A stretch of 64,000 bases of DNA from contig CAXBLT010000010.1 of the NCBI GenBank assembly GCA_963976795.1, positions 33,415-97,414 of the forward strand, in the 5' to 3' direction. Each line of letters opens with the position of its first letter. Position 1 is the first letter of the stretch. This DNA is from UBA7359 sp963976795 (lineage in GTDB: Bacteria > Pseudomonadota > Gammaproteobacteria > Eutrophobiales > Eutrophobiaceae). The notes below the pieces were generated by a model. It was not told the origin of the DNA, ran no database searches, and saw only the letters and a list, made by a program, of their open reading frames with translations. Positions 42,941 to 50,906 of the stretch are shown piece by piece. Position numbers and translations under genes: made by a program.

Positions 42941-43288
42941 ATGAAATTACAAAAAGTCACAGCAATAATTCGTAATGAAATGCTGGAAAGCGTAAAAGCA
43001 AAACTTAAAGGTTTAGGCGTGCCGCATATCACAGTTGATTTTGTTAGTGGATATGAAAATCCGAGTGAATTGTTTGAAATGCCTAACCTGCTTACTTACA
43101 CGCGTATTGAAATATTAACGGAAGAGTCTGCCACGAATAAAATCATTAAATGTATAAAAGTTAATGCTTACGTAGGGACATATGATGATGGTGTTATCAC
43201 TGTTTCATCTGTCGATGAGGTCATTAAGGTTAATGCTGGTGGTAAAGATATTGTTAATGATCTTGAAATACGTGGAAACGGTCGTTAA
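42941..43288 (+). CDS. Second divergent PII-like protein
   Basis: The 115-residue PII-fold protein has KLQKVTAIIRNEMLESVKAKL at the start and GVITVSSVDEVIKVNAGGKDI at the end. The middle (YENPSELFEMPNLL) lacks a normal T-loop Tyr. It is diverged from the copy at 28775. Its TAA overlaps the ATG of the next frame (TAATG). Position in a copper operon suggests ligand-dependent control of membrane partners. Confidence 0.6.
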   Translation: MKLQKVTAIIRNEMLESVKAKLKGLGVPHITVDFVSGYENPSELFEMPNLLTYTRIEILTEESATNKIIKCIKVNAYVGTYDDGVITVSSVDEVIKVNAGGKDIVNDLEIRGNGR

Positions 43289-43299
43289 TGGAGATCATC

Positions 43300-44001
43300 A
43301 TGATAGAAATTATTCCGAATTGGCATCCAATCTTTGTCCACTTTACGGTAGCAATGTTAAGCCTCGCAGTTGGATTTCATTTGATATGCCCATTATTTTC
43401 TGATGGAAAAATAAAACAACAAATTCATATTTTGGCGCACTGGAATCTCTGGCTAGGCACGGGATTTGGCATTATAACCGCAATAGCCGGTTGGTTTGCG
43501 TATAACAGTGTTGCGCACGATGCACCTTCTCATGCTGCTATGACTGAACATAGGAATTGGGCCTTGGTAACAATATCACTATTTATTTTTATTGTAGCGT
43601 GGTCGTTGTGGGCAGGCATTAAAAATCGTCAACCAGGTAAAATTTTTCTTATTGGGCTCTTTATTGCTGGGATATTATTATTTAGCACAGCATGGCATGG
43701 TGCTGAAAGTGTATACAGATATGGACTTGGTGTGATGTCTCTTCCTCAATCTGAGGGTGATGGCCATTCCCATGAGCATGGAGAAGCGATAGAAGAAGCA
43801 CAGAGCGAAGTGCTTCAGTCCATGGAGAATCATATTGACAGCAATATCGATATTCCAAATGAACATGAAGACTCTCATGATCAAAGTGCGATAGAAATTG
43901 AAAATATTGAACCTGAACTGAAAGTTGAAAGTGAGACAGGTAAAAGAATTCAAGAGTCTGTAATGCAAAGCATGGATGATCATAGTGGACATCAACACTA
44001 A
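43300..44001 (+). CDS. DUF2231-type membrane protein with His/Asp-rich tail
   Basis: The protein has ~4 helices (IIPNWHPIFVHFTVAMLSLAVGFHL, and GTGFGIITAIAGWFA). DUF2231 members begin with such a HPxxVHF motif. The C-terminal half is polar (HSHEHGEAIEEAQ, HEDSHDQSA) and ends SMDDHSGHQH, a likely metal-binding tail. ATG 43300 is chosen over 43288 because GGAG precedes it. Function unknown. Confidence 0.75.
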   Translation: MIEIIPNWHPIFVHFTVAMLSLAVGFHLICPLFSDGKIKQQIHILAHWNLWLGTGFGIITAIAGWFAYNSVAHDAPSHAAMTEHRNWALVTISLFIFIVAWSLWAGIKNRQPGKIFLIGLFIAGILLFSTAWHGAESVYRYGLGVMSLPQSEGDGHSHEHGEAIEEAQSEVLQSMENHIDSNIDIPNEHEDSHDQSAIEIENIEPELKVESETGKRIQESVMQSMDDHSGHQH

Positions 44002-44021
44002 GTTAATTATGAGACTGATTT

Positions 44022-44633
44022 ATGATAAGTGATAACTGGTCACATAAAGTTGCGAGGCTCTTTGTTTTGCCTCTCCTCGATAGTCCGATAACACCAAATC
44101 ATTTAACAGTATTACGTTTGACTACAGGCGTAATAGCTTGTGTTGCTTTTGCAAGTGGAATTCGCTATTGGGAAGTTATTGGCGGTTTTATATGGGTATT
44201 GTCTACGTTACTTGATTGCGCTGATGGTGAATTGGCTCGAATGCGTAATCAATGTAGTGAATGGGGGCATAAGCTTGATTATTTCAGCGATGTCACGGTA
44301 ACAGCATTATTTTTTCTTGGAATCGGCATCGGATTGCGTGATTCGATGCCAGCAGCATGGTCTGTTTCGATGGGACTTGTCGCAGCGGCAGGGGTTATTA
44401 CTGCAGAAATTCTTGCTGAAAAAATTGATCAATTAAAAAAAAGAACAGGTGAAAAAGCCTATCCGGGAATTGTGGGTTTTAATTTTGACGACATTTTATT
44501 TTTATTTGCTGTGATTGTATGGCTCGATTGGCAACAATACTTTTTGATAGGTGCCTCAGTAGGCGCACCACTATTTGCATTACTCACCATGTATAAGTTA
44601 CGCCAATTTTACTCAGAAATTCACCAATCGTAG
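44022..44633 (+). CDS. CDP-alcohol phosphatidyltransferase family protein
   Basis: The 203-residue protein has the full signature (DCADGELARMRNQCSEWGHKLDYFSDV) and helices typical of the family. It is a paralog of the minus-strand gene at 38361 by the shared SPITPNHLTVLRLTTGV start. It lies 20 bases after the DUF2231 gene in the same operon. Substrate unknown. Confidence 0.88.
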   Translation: MISDNWSHKVARLFVLPLLDSPITPNHLTVLRLTTGVIACVAFASGIRYWEVIGGFIWVLSTLLDCADGELARMRNQCSEWGHKLDYFSDVTVTALFFLGIGIGLRDSMPAAWSVSMGLVAAAGVITAEILAEKIDQLKKRTGEKAYPGIVGFNFDDILFLFAVIVWLDWQQYFLIGASVGAPLFALLTMYKLRQFYSEIHQS

Positions 44634-44687
44634 TTTATGAACTACTTAATTATTAATAACACATAACGACAATTATCAGATCACATT

Positions 44688-45371
44688 ATGACCATAGAAT
44701 CTAGCGCTGCACCGACACAATTATTTCCTTTAGTACGTCAATTGTCATATCGCTTGACACCGATTTTACTAAAGACGCCTATTACACCTAATCAGATAAC
44801 AGCCGTATCTTTATTTTTTGGATTAATGTGTGCGGTTTGTTTCATGTTGGGGAATTACCTGTTTGGCATTATCGGCGCTGTATTCCTAACCATTAGTTAT
44901 ACACTTGATAATTGCGACGGTGAAGTTGCGCGTATTAAAAAGATGTCCTCTGAGTTTGGTGCCAAGTTTGATGACATGGTCGACTGGATGGTTGATGCCA
45001 GTTTTTTCGCAGCCCTGGGTTATGGAACAAGTCAGGCTATGAATCAACCCTTTTGGTTTTGGTTGGGATGTGCAGCAGCAGCAGGGGCGTTTATCGATTA
45101 CATCGTTGACTTATTTTACTACGCTAGAAACAAACAGGAAGAAGATTCAAAAACACGAGAAGAACGAGCCATCGATTTTAAACAACCAGTCAATACTGTA
45201 GATTGGCTGATTTACATCTTTCATAAATTAAGCCGGGCTGATTTTTGTATTATTGTTTTGATACTTGCCTTGTGTAATGTGACCTGGATATTGTTACCCT
45301 TTGCTGCAATTGGTGCGCAGGTTTATTGGATTACCGATCTGTTCGATCGGGCCAGAGGGTTTCGTACATGA
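44688..45371 (+). CDS. CDP-alcohol phosphatidyltransferase family protein, second of tandem pair
   Basis: The 227-residue protein has TPITPNQITAVSLFFG near the N-terminus and DNCDGEVARIKKMSSEFGAKFDDMVDWMVD as the catalytic motif. It is more diverged than 38361/44022 and has an extra insert (~residues 150-175, KQEEDSKTREER). Two different enzymes in tandem suggest two steps or two lipids. Substrate unknown. Confidence 0.85.
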   Translation: MTIESSAAPTQLFPLVRQLSYRLTPILLKTPITPNQITAVSLFFGLMCAVCFMLGNYLFGIIGAVFLTISYTLDNCDGEVARIKKMSSEFGAKFDDMVDWMVDASFFAALGYGTSQAMNQPFWFWLGCAAAAGAFIDYIVDLFYYARNKQEEDSKTREERAIDFKQPVNTVDWLIYIFHKLSRADFCIIVLILALCNVTWILLPFAAIGAQVYWITDLFDRARGFRT

Positions 45372-45460
45372 AAACAATTAATAAAGGCCCATTTAACTCA
45401 CAAGTGCAACTAAATTTTAAACTGGCAGTAATACAAAAGTTTGTTCAAAGACTTCATTAG
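45368..45460 (+). CDS. Possible truncated small ORF coupled to the previous gene
   Basis: An ATGA overlap with the preceding stop starts a 30-codon frame (MKTINKGPFNSQVQ...). The length and abrupt end suggest the 5' remnant of a longer lost gene. No family recognised. Confidence 0.25.
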   Translation: MKTINKGPFNSQVQLNFKLAVIQKFVQRLH

Positions 45461-45615
45461 GTGTTTAAAAACCCAAACATTTCATGGGTCTATCATTAAA
45501 TTACTGAACAATATTGTTGATTTTTATTATGTTATTTGATCTAGATCAATTTGAGGATCAACAATTTTCCCTATAGTCAGACCTAGGTTTAACATATAAG
45601 GCATGTAGACTAATA

Positions 45616-46062
45616 ATGTGTCATCAGGCTGCAATTCGATCATTAGTCAGTATTTTTGTTCTCTTAGGGATAACATTATTTTCTGTCTCGTCTCAAGCGG
45701 CAAATTGTCATGAATCAATTCAAAAGACAATTGATTCTGATTCTATCGAACACACTGTTCAATATCACATTTCTAACAAAGACTTTGCCGACATCTCAAA
45801 ATGTTGTGAGGGAAATCATTTAGGAACTTGCTGTAAAATATGTCATTCCTGTAAAATCTCAAGCGGCACATCCTTTATAAATGAATACACTGAAAATAAA
45901 AGAGATATTAGATATCAAAATGGTAAATTCTTTTATGAGGATTTAAATACAGAAGTATTAATGAGAGAAGTCCCAGCTCTCAAGCTTCAAAGATTACGGC
46001 ATATAAATACCAATATTTCCTCAGCTAATCCCCCATTCAAATTCCGCGTGCTCCAAGTTTGA
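45616..46062 (+). CDS. Secreted Cys-rich small protein ahead of the porin/cytochrome operon
   Basis: The 148-residue protein has a signal peptide (residues ~10-28, ending SQA-A) and a cysteine cluster (KCCEGN...CCKICHSCK), then a Pro-Phe end (NPPFKFRVLQV). It has the same plan as the proteins at 22641 and 39527. Probably a periplasmic metal-binding protein; function unknown. Confidence 0.6.
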   Translation: MCHQAAIRSLVSIFVLLGITLFSVSSQAANCHESIQKTIDSDSIEHTVQYHISNKDFADISKCCEGNHLGTCCKICHSCKISSGTSFINEYTENKRDIRYQNGKFFYEDLNTEVLMREVPALKLQRLRHINTNISSANPPFKFRVLQV

Positions 46063-46215
46063 TCCACTTTTAAATATGCCTTGTAAATAGCAAGGCAGAA
46101 TGAAGTGTGACTCCCCGTAAAGTTTTAATCAGAATTTTTAAGCAGTTAGATTCTGTATCAAATATTAACGGTGCATAACACACAAGCTAATGAATGTTTA
46201 CAGAGTATTTATCAG

Positions 46216-46247
46216 TTGACCTATGAGCCGCACCTAAGTTTTAAACT
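46216..46247 (+). promoter_or_regulatory. Over-spaced promoter upstream of the porin (20-bp spacer)
   Basis: TTGACC, a 20-bp spacer and TAAACT. It begins with the same 14 bases CAGTTGACCTATGA as the promoter at 49986 and shares GTTTTA before the -10, so one regulator of the MerR type probably binds both. It is 55 bases before the porin ATG. Confidence 0.55.
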
Positions 46248-46301
46248 AAAACATGATAGCTGTAACGGGTAGCTGTAACAGGTAATTGAAAGGGGGAAAA
46301 A

Positions 46302-47513
46302 ATGAACTTTTTACATCAAAAAGTATTGATTATAAGTTTAATATTACTAGGCTTTTCTAATGTCAGTTTAGCTGATAACAATGCGGATGCATTGAATGCA
46401 CGAATTGAAGCATTGGAAAAACAACTCAATGAAGTTAAAACGCTACTTAAGCAGCAAGTACAACAATCTGCGACAAAAGTGGAAGTGCAAGCAGTAAAGA
46501 AAGAGGTTGAAGTTGCAAAAGCCGAACAAGCCGAATGGAAAAGTTATGACTCAGGAGTGCATTTGGCTGGTTATGGTGCCGTGAACTTTTCAGCTGAAGA
46601 TGACAGATTTAATAAGGCACTGTTCGCACCAATATTCCATTATCAATTCAAGGATTCATTCTTGCTTGAGGCGGAACTGGAAATAAATGTTCAAGATGAT
46701 GGTAGTACTGAGATCGCGATGGAATATCTGACTGTCGATTGGTTCATGAATGACTACATGGCCTTGATTGCAGGTAAGTTTCTCAGTCCAGTTGGCCAGT
46801 TTCGGCAAAACCTGCATCCAACATGGATCAATAAAATGGTCAATGCGCCCGTCGGCTTTGGCCATGATCAAGCATCGCCAATAGCAGAACTTGGGCTACA
46901 GTTGAGAGGCGGGTTTCCGGTAGGTGAGACGATGAATGCAAATTATGCATTCTATGTGAGCAATGGGCCTATTCTGGAACTTAATGGGGCCGGGGATGAG
47001 ATAGAAGCTGTTGAATACAATGCCTCGACAGGAGATGTTGATGATAATAAAACGTTTGGTGGACGTGTTGCCTTAACGCCACTAGCCAATACTGAAATAG
47101 GGTTTTCAGGCGCCTTTGGCGATATTGCAATACCTGGTGAAGCTGACCGGGATTACGATGTAATCGGTGTTGATTTCTTTACTAGATGGAAGAATATTGA
47201 TTTACGCGGGGAATATGTTCGCCAACAAGTCGATGCACTGGCCACGAGTGCTGCACCGGATAGTCAGGAATGGGAAGCGTTTTATACGCAACTATCCTAT
47301 AAATTGTTGCCAACAAAGTTTGAAGCTGTCGCACGATACGGCGACTACAACTCGAATCATGCCGATCAAGAACAGGAGCAATGGGCACTTGGTCTGAACT
47401 ACTTGTTTGCACCAAATGCGATGGCTAAATTGACGTATGAATTTAATGACGGGCTTGTTGGAACGGCAACAGATCAAGACCAATTACTCGTCCAGTTAAC
47501 GTATGGCTTCTAA
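46302..47513 (+). CDS. Outer-membrane porin-like protein
   Basis: The 403-residue protein has a signal peptide (LIILLGFSNVSLA region) and an N-terminal trimerising coiled coil (ARIEALEKQLNEVKTLLKQQ). A long beta-barrel follows, ending QLTYGF with the C-terminal Phe typical of outer-membrane proteins. The family is like OprO/P-type or other 16-strand porins. A strong AAGGGGG ribosome site precedes it. Followed by a dihaem cytochrome gene. Confidence 0.8.
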   Translation: MNFLHQKVLIISLILLGFSNVSLADNNADALNARIEALEKQLNEVKTLLKQQVQQSATKVEVQAVKKEVEVAKAEQAEWKSYDSGVHLAGYGAVNFSAEDDRFNKALFAPIFHYQFKDSFLLEAELEINVQDDGSTEIAMEYLTVDWFMNDYMALIAGKFLSPVGQFRQNLHPTWINKMVNAPVGFGHDQASPIAELGLQLRGGFPVGETMNANYAFYVSNGPILELNGAGDEIEAVEYNASTGDVDDNKTFGGRVALTPLANTEIGFSGAFGDIAIPGEADRDYDVIGVDFFTRWKNIDLRGEYVRQQVDALATSAAPDSQEWEAFYTQLSYKLLPTKFEAVARYGDYNSNHADQEQEQWALGLNYLFAPNAMAKLTYEFNDGLVGTATDQDQLLVQLTYGF

Positions 47514-47525
47514 GGAGATTTGAAC

Positions 47526-48134
47526 ATGTTTAATTACATTAAAAACTTAAGCTGCGAACTAAATCGCAATATTGTCAAATTCGGTTTTGTGTCTATCCTT
47601 ATGTTATTTTCCGGTATGGTGAATGCTGCGGATGATGACAGTAAAGCAGGTAATAGCACACGAGGCGCTAAACAATGGGCTGATAATTGTTCCCGTTGTC
47701 ATAACATGCGCGACCCTAAAGAATTCAGGGATGATACATGGAGGAACATCATTGCGCATATGCGTGTCAGAGCAGGTTTACATGGCCAACAGGCACGCGA
47801 CATCCTTGCCTTTTTGCAATCGAGTAATTTTATCGCTGTCGTAAACGACAGTAATCTAATGAAAGTTGCCAATGCAGACGGTGCTGATGGTGAGTCTACC
47901 TATAAACAAACCTGTATTGCATGTCACGGTGCAAATGGCGAAGGTGCAATCCCAGGAGTGCCTAAATTAAGTGAACGACTATCAAAATCTGAGGCAACCT
48001 TGTTGAGCAACATTAAAAACGGTTTTCAAAGCGAAGGTTCAACAATGGCCATGCCTGCGAAAGGAGGAAACCCCAGCTTGAGTGATGCGGATATAAAAGA
48101 AGTGCTAATTTACTTACAGAAAAAATTTAAATAG
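47526..48134 (+). CDS. Dihaem c-type cytochrome
   Basis: The ~202-residue exported protein has a signal peptide and two CxxCH sites: CSRCH (first domain, followed by MRDPKEF and GQQARDILAFLQSS) and CIACH (second domain, class I fold, ending with EVLIYLQKKF). Met ligands are present in each. ATG 47526 has AAGGAG 8 bases upstream. It probably passes electrons in the periplasm with the porin operon. Confidence 0.88.
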   Translation: MFNYIKNLSCELNRNIVKFGFVSILMLFSGMVNAADDDSKAGNSTRGAKQWADNCSRCHNMRDPKEFRDDTWRNIIAHMRVRAGLHGQQARDILAFLQSSNFIAVVNDSNLMKVANADGADGESTYKQTCIACHGANGEGAIPGVPKLSERLSKSEATLLSNIKNGFQSEGSTMAMPAKGGNPSLSDADIKEVLIYLQKKFK

Positions 48135-48208
48135 TGTCTTAGTGCGTGCCTTGTGTGTTTATTAATGGATGAAGTTGCCTGTGTGTTAAAACTAGATACA
48201 CAATTGCA

Positions 48209-49843
48209 ATGCATAGATTGATAACATTACAAGGCACACCTATTTCATCGGGAATGGGTTATGGTCGAGCTTGTTTTTCAAAAATACCAAATGCAAGTTC
48301 AGCGGGAACTATTAGCCAGAGTTTAAGTGATGTAACTCTGCATCTTACCAATACGTTTGTGAAACTTAGCAAGCAATTGCAGCAATTGGCGATAGAATCT
48401 GAACAACGCATTGATAAAAGTTCAGCAGAAATATTTCTGGCGCATCGATTAATTATTGAAGATAAATCTTTACAAGAGGCAATCCTGAATAGCGTCATGA
48501 ATGACGCTTACACAGCGGAAGAGGCGATAACGTTCCACTTTGATTCTTATTATTCATATTTCATGGGATTAAATGATCAATATCTCAGCAATCGTGCTGA
48601 AATATTTTCAGAATTAAGACAGCTTCTCTTAAATGTACTTCATAAAATTGATATGCAACTATCCTGTAAAGATGCAAAGGGATGTGCAATGGGTGAATGT
48701 GCATTAGGTAACGATCATATTCTTATAACCAAAGAGTTAGATGCACATATCGCAGCCACTGTTAGAGAACATACAAAAGGTATAATTGTAGAAAAGTGTG
48801 GCAGGAATTCACATGGGGCAATTATTGCTCGTGCACTTGGTATTCCTGTTGTTAGTGGAATAAAAGAGTTAGAAAAAATCATTCTAATGGGGGTCGATGT
48901 ATTAATAGATGGAGAGAAGGGTGAAATTATTATCGATCCTGGCAAGTTGACACTAGATCGTTTCCATGAGCAAATTAATTTACAAACAAAAACGTTTGAG
49001 GTAACTGAGCCAGTCACCAATTTAAGTGTATTAGCAGACATCGATCAATGGACTGATGTTCAAGATGCTTTAAAGGCCAATGCTGAAGGTATCGGGCTCT
49101 ATAGAACAGAAATCGAGGTACTAAGGACTGGCCGTTTCCTAAGTGAGGAGGAGCAGTTTGGTTATTACGAAAAGGTGACTCAAAGCATGCATGATAAACC
49201 AGTGTACATTCGTTTATTCGATTTAGGTGGTGATAAATCAGCTACATGTCTAGGAATTGAGATTGAAGAAAATCCTGCATTAGGTTGCAGAGGTGCTCGC
49301 TATTTACTGTTGCACCCTGAATTAGTTGAATGCCAGGCACGTGCCATTGCCAGAGTATCAAAGCAAGCTCATATCAGTGTTATTTATCCAATGATTTCGA
49401 GTCTTCAGCAATTTATGCAATTAAAGAAAATATTTATGGTCGCCATAAAAGATATAAATCACGGAAAAATCTCTCACGGCATTATGTTTGAAGTTCCTTC
49501 TGCATGTATAGAAGCTGAAGCATTATATAAAGAAATGGACTTTGGCAGAATTGGTAGTAATGACCTAGTTCAATATCTGTATGCTTTTGACAGATGCAGT
49601 GATGATTTTAATTTTGAAGAAGCTATGAATGATCCTGCTATATGGAGACTCATTAGAGATTTAGTCAGAATTGCAGATGATGCCGGTAAGCCGCTGGAAG
49701 TATGTGGTGAGATGACCAATAATCCAATTTTTATACCCAAGCTAATTGAGCTTGGTATTACAACGGTTAGTACAAACCCTAAAAACATTGCCAATGTTCG
49801 CAGTGCCGCCCAAAAACAATTCATCTCCACAATATTTCAGTAG
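48209..49843 (+). CDS. Phosphoenolpyruvate-protein phosphotransferase (PTS enzyme I homologue)
   Basis: The 544-residue EI homologue has an N-terminal helical HPr-binding-like part and the phospho-His site NSHGAIIARALGIPVVSG (His202). The PEP-binding TIM barrel follows (GIGLYRTEIEVL, YIRLFDLGGDKS, LGCRGARYLLL, GIMFEVPSA, GSNDLVQY) with the acid/base Cys499 in CGEMTNN. All catalytic residues seem kept. No HPr or EII gene is near. The Shine-Dalgarno is weak. Its partner and role are unknown. Confidence 0.88.
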   Translation: MHRLITLQGTPISSGMGYGRACFSKIPNASSAGTISQSLSDVTLHLTNTFVKLSKQLQQLAIESEQRIDKSSAEIFLAHRLIIEDKSLQEAILNSVMNDAYTAEEAITFHFDSYYSYFMGLNDQYLSNRAEIFSELRQLLLNVLHKIDMQLSCKDAKGCAMGECALGNDHILITKELDAHIAATVREHTKGIIVEKCGRNSHGAIIARALGIPVVSGIKELEKIILMGVDVLIDGEKGEIIIDPGKLTLDRFHEQINLQTKTFEVTEPVTNLSVLADIDQWTDVQDALKANAEGIGLYRTEIEVLRTGRFLSEEEQFGYYEKVTQSMHDKPVYIRLFDLGGDKSATCLGIEIEENPALGCRGARYLLLHPELVECQARAIARVSKQAHISVIYPMISSLQQFMQLKKIFMVAIKDINHGKISHGIMFEVPSACIEAEALYKEMDFGRIGSNDLVQYLYAFDRCSDDFNFEEAMNDPAIWRLIRDLVRIADDAGKPLEVCGEMTNNPIFIPKLIELGITTVSTNPKNIANVRSAAQKQFISTIFQ

Positions 49844-50423
49844 CTATCGATTATAAAGGCCTACAAAAGGAGGAAACACAAGATTGACTAATACGGATAT
49901 ATGAGAGGGTGATGTTATACGTACGAAAAGAATTTGCTAAATAAACAATAATATTGATGTTGTAAATTACGGAATATTTTAACAGTTGACCTATGACTCA
50001 CTCCCATGTTTTATACTCATCTTTGTGAGCAAGAGAATCCTTTGACACAAATATAGAAAGCAGCAATGAAGCACTGCTATTAAGCATCTTATGTTTTAAT
50101 AGTGCTAATTTGGTGCAGAAATTAATTTTAAAATTGTTATGAGTATATAAAAATGTAGAATTTTCAACTCAATAGTTATTGGCTTATTTATTGCAGAAAT
50201 AAAGTTCGATGTTTAATTATCTCGATAAGTTTGCTGAAATATTATCTGATATTCGGGTGTCAGAATGCAAAAATATGGCAATAACAAATCAGCTATTTAA
50301 ACAACGAAAAATACTATCTCATAACAGTTAATGTTCTTTTTTGAGTGTTAAATTGAGATTCATTAAAACTGTAATATGTAATTAGCAATGATTTTTTTAA
50401 ACAAAAATGAAAAGGAGTAGAAA
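49844..50423. other. Non-coding region upstream of copK
   Basis: No gene is strongly supported. It holds the 20-bp-spacer promoter at 49986-50017 and a 40-codon frame at 50209-50331 (MFNYLDKFAEILSDIRVSEC...) with a poor ribosome site. The ~400-base leader between this promoter and copK is unusually long. Confidence 0.4.
49986..50017 (+). promoter_or_regulatory. Over-spaced promoter upstream of copK/cus (20-bp spacer)
   Basis: TTGACC, a 20-bp spacer and TATACT. It shares CAGTTGACCTATGA and the GTTTTA segment with the promoter at 46216. A MerR-family activator is inferred. Confidence 0.6.
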
Positions 50424-50696
50424 ATGCGTAAATTAATTTTTATTGGAATATTGGTCTCAGCTTTTGCTGTCAGTGCGGCTGAAATGGATCATGAACCATT
50501 GGTATTAAAGGATGGTTCTCATTTATTTATTAATGATGACAATATTACGAGAATGATAGATAAGGATGGTAAACCGATAACTATGAAGGACGGAGTTGAA
50601 ATGGAGCTTGAAGACGGCTCACTGATTATGATGAAAAACAAGAAAGTTTGGCGTCACCATTACCATAAACATGGTAATGGTATGATGAATAAATAA
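50424..50696 (+). CDS. copK: CopK-like small periplasmic copper-binding protein
   Basis: The 90-residue protein has a signal peptide (ending SAAE) and repeated D-G strands (VLKDGSHLFINDD, PITMKDGVEMELEDGSLIMMKNKKVW) that match the CopK fold. Met-rich positions could bind Cu(I). The His-rich tail (HHYHKHGNGMM) is extra. It has a strong AAAAGGAG ribosome site and a hairpin directly downstream. Lies ahead of cusCBA. Confidence 0.75.
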   Translation: MRKLIFIGILVSAFAVSAAEMDHEPLVLKDGSHLFINDDNITRMIDKDGKPITMKDGVEMELEDGSLIMMKNKKVWRHHYHKHGNGMMNK

Positions 50697-50704
50697 AAAT
50701 ATCC

Positions 50705-50753
50705 TTGCTGATAAGCCGTTGCGTGTATTTTTCACAAAACGGCTTATCAGCAA
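50705..50753 (+). terminator. Perfect 16-bp inverted repeat after copK
   Basis: TTGCTGATAAGCCGTT pairs exactly with AACGGCTTATCAGCAA around a 17-base loop. No T-run follows, so it may also stabilise the copK mRNA. Confidence 0.65.
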
Positions 50754-50906
50754 TCATTATAAATGCTCTAAGTGTTTTTTTCATATTTCATATGATCCAA
50801 TGCAATCTATAGTAGAGTAGTTAAAAATAAACTTTTAAAAATAAGAAGCAGTAAAAATAATTTGTTTTTACTTTGTGTCGTAATATTCCCCGATAGGATA
50901 TTAATC

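Noticed and set aside
50209..50331. 40-codon frame upstream of copK
   Set aside because: It has a weak ribosome site and no recognisable features; it was only mentioned in the gap description.
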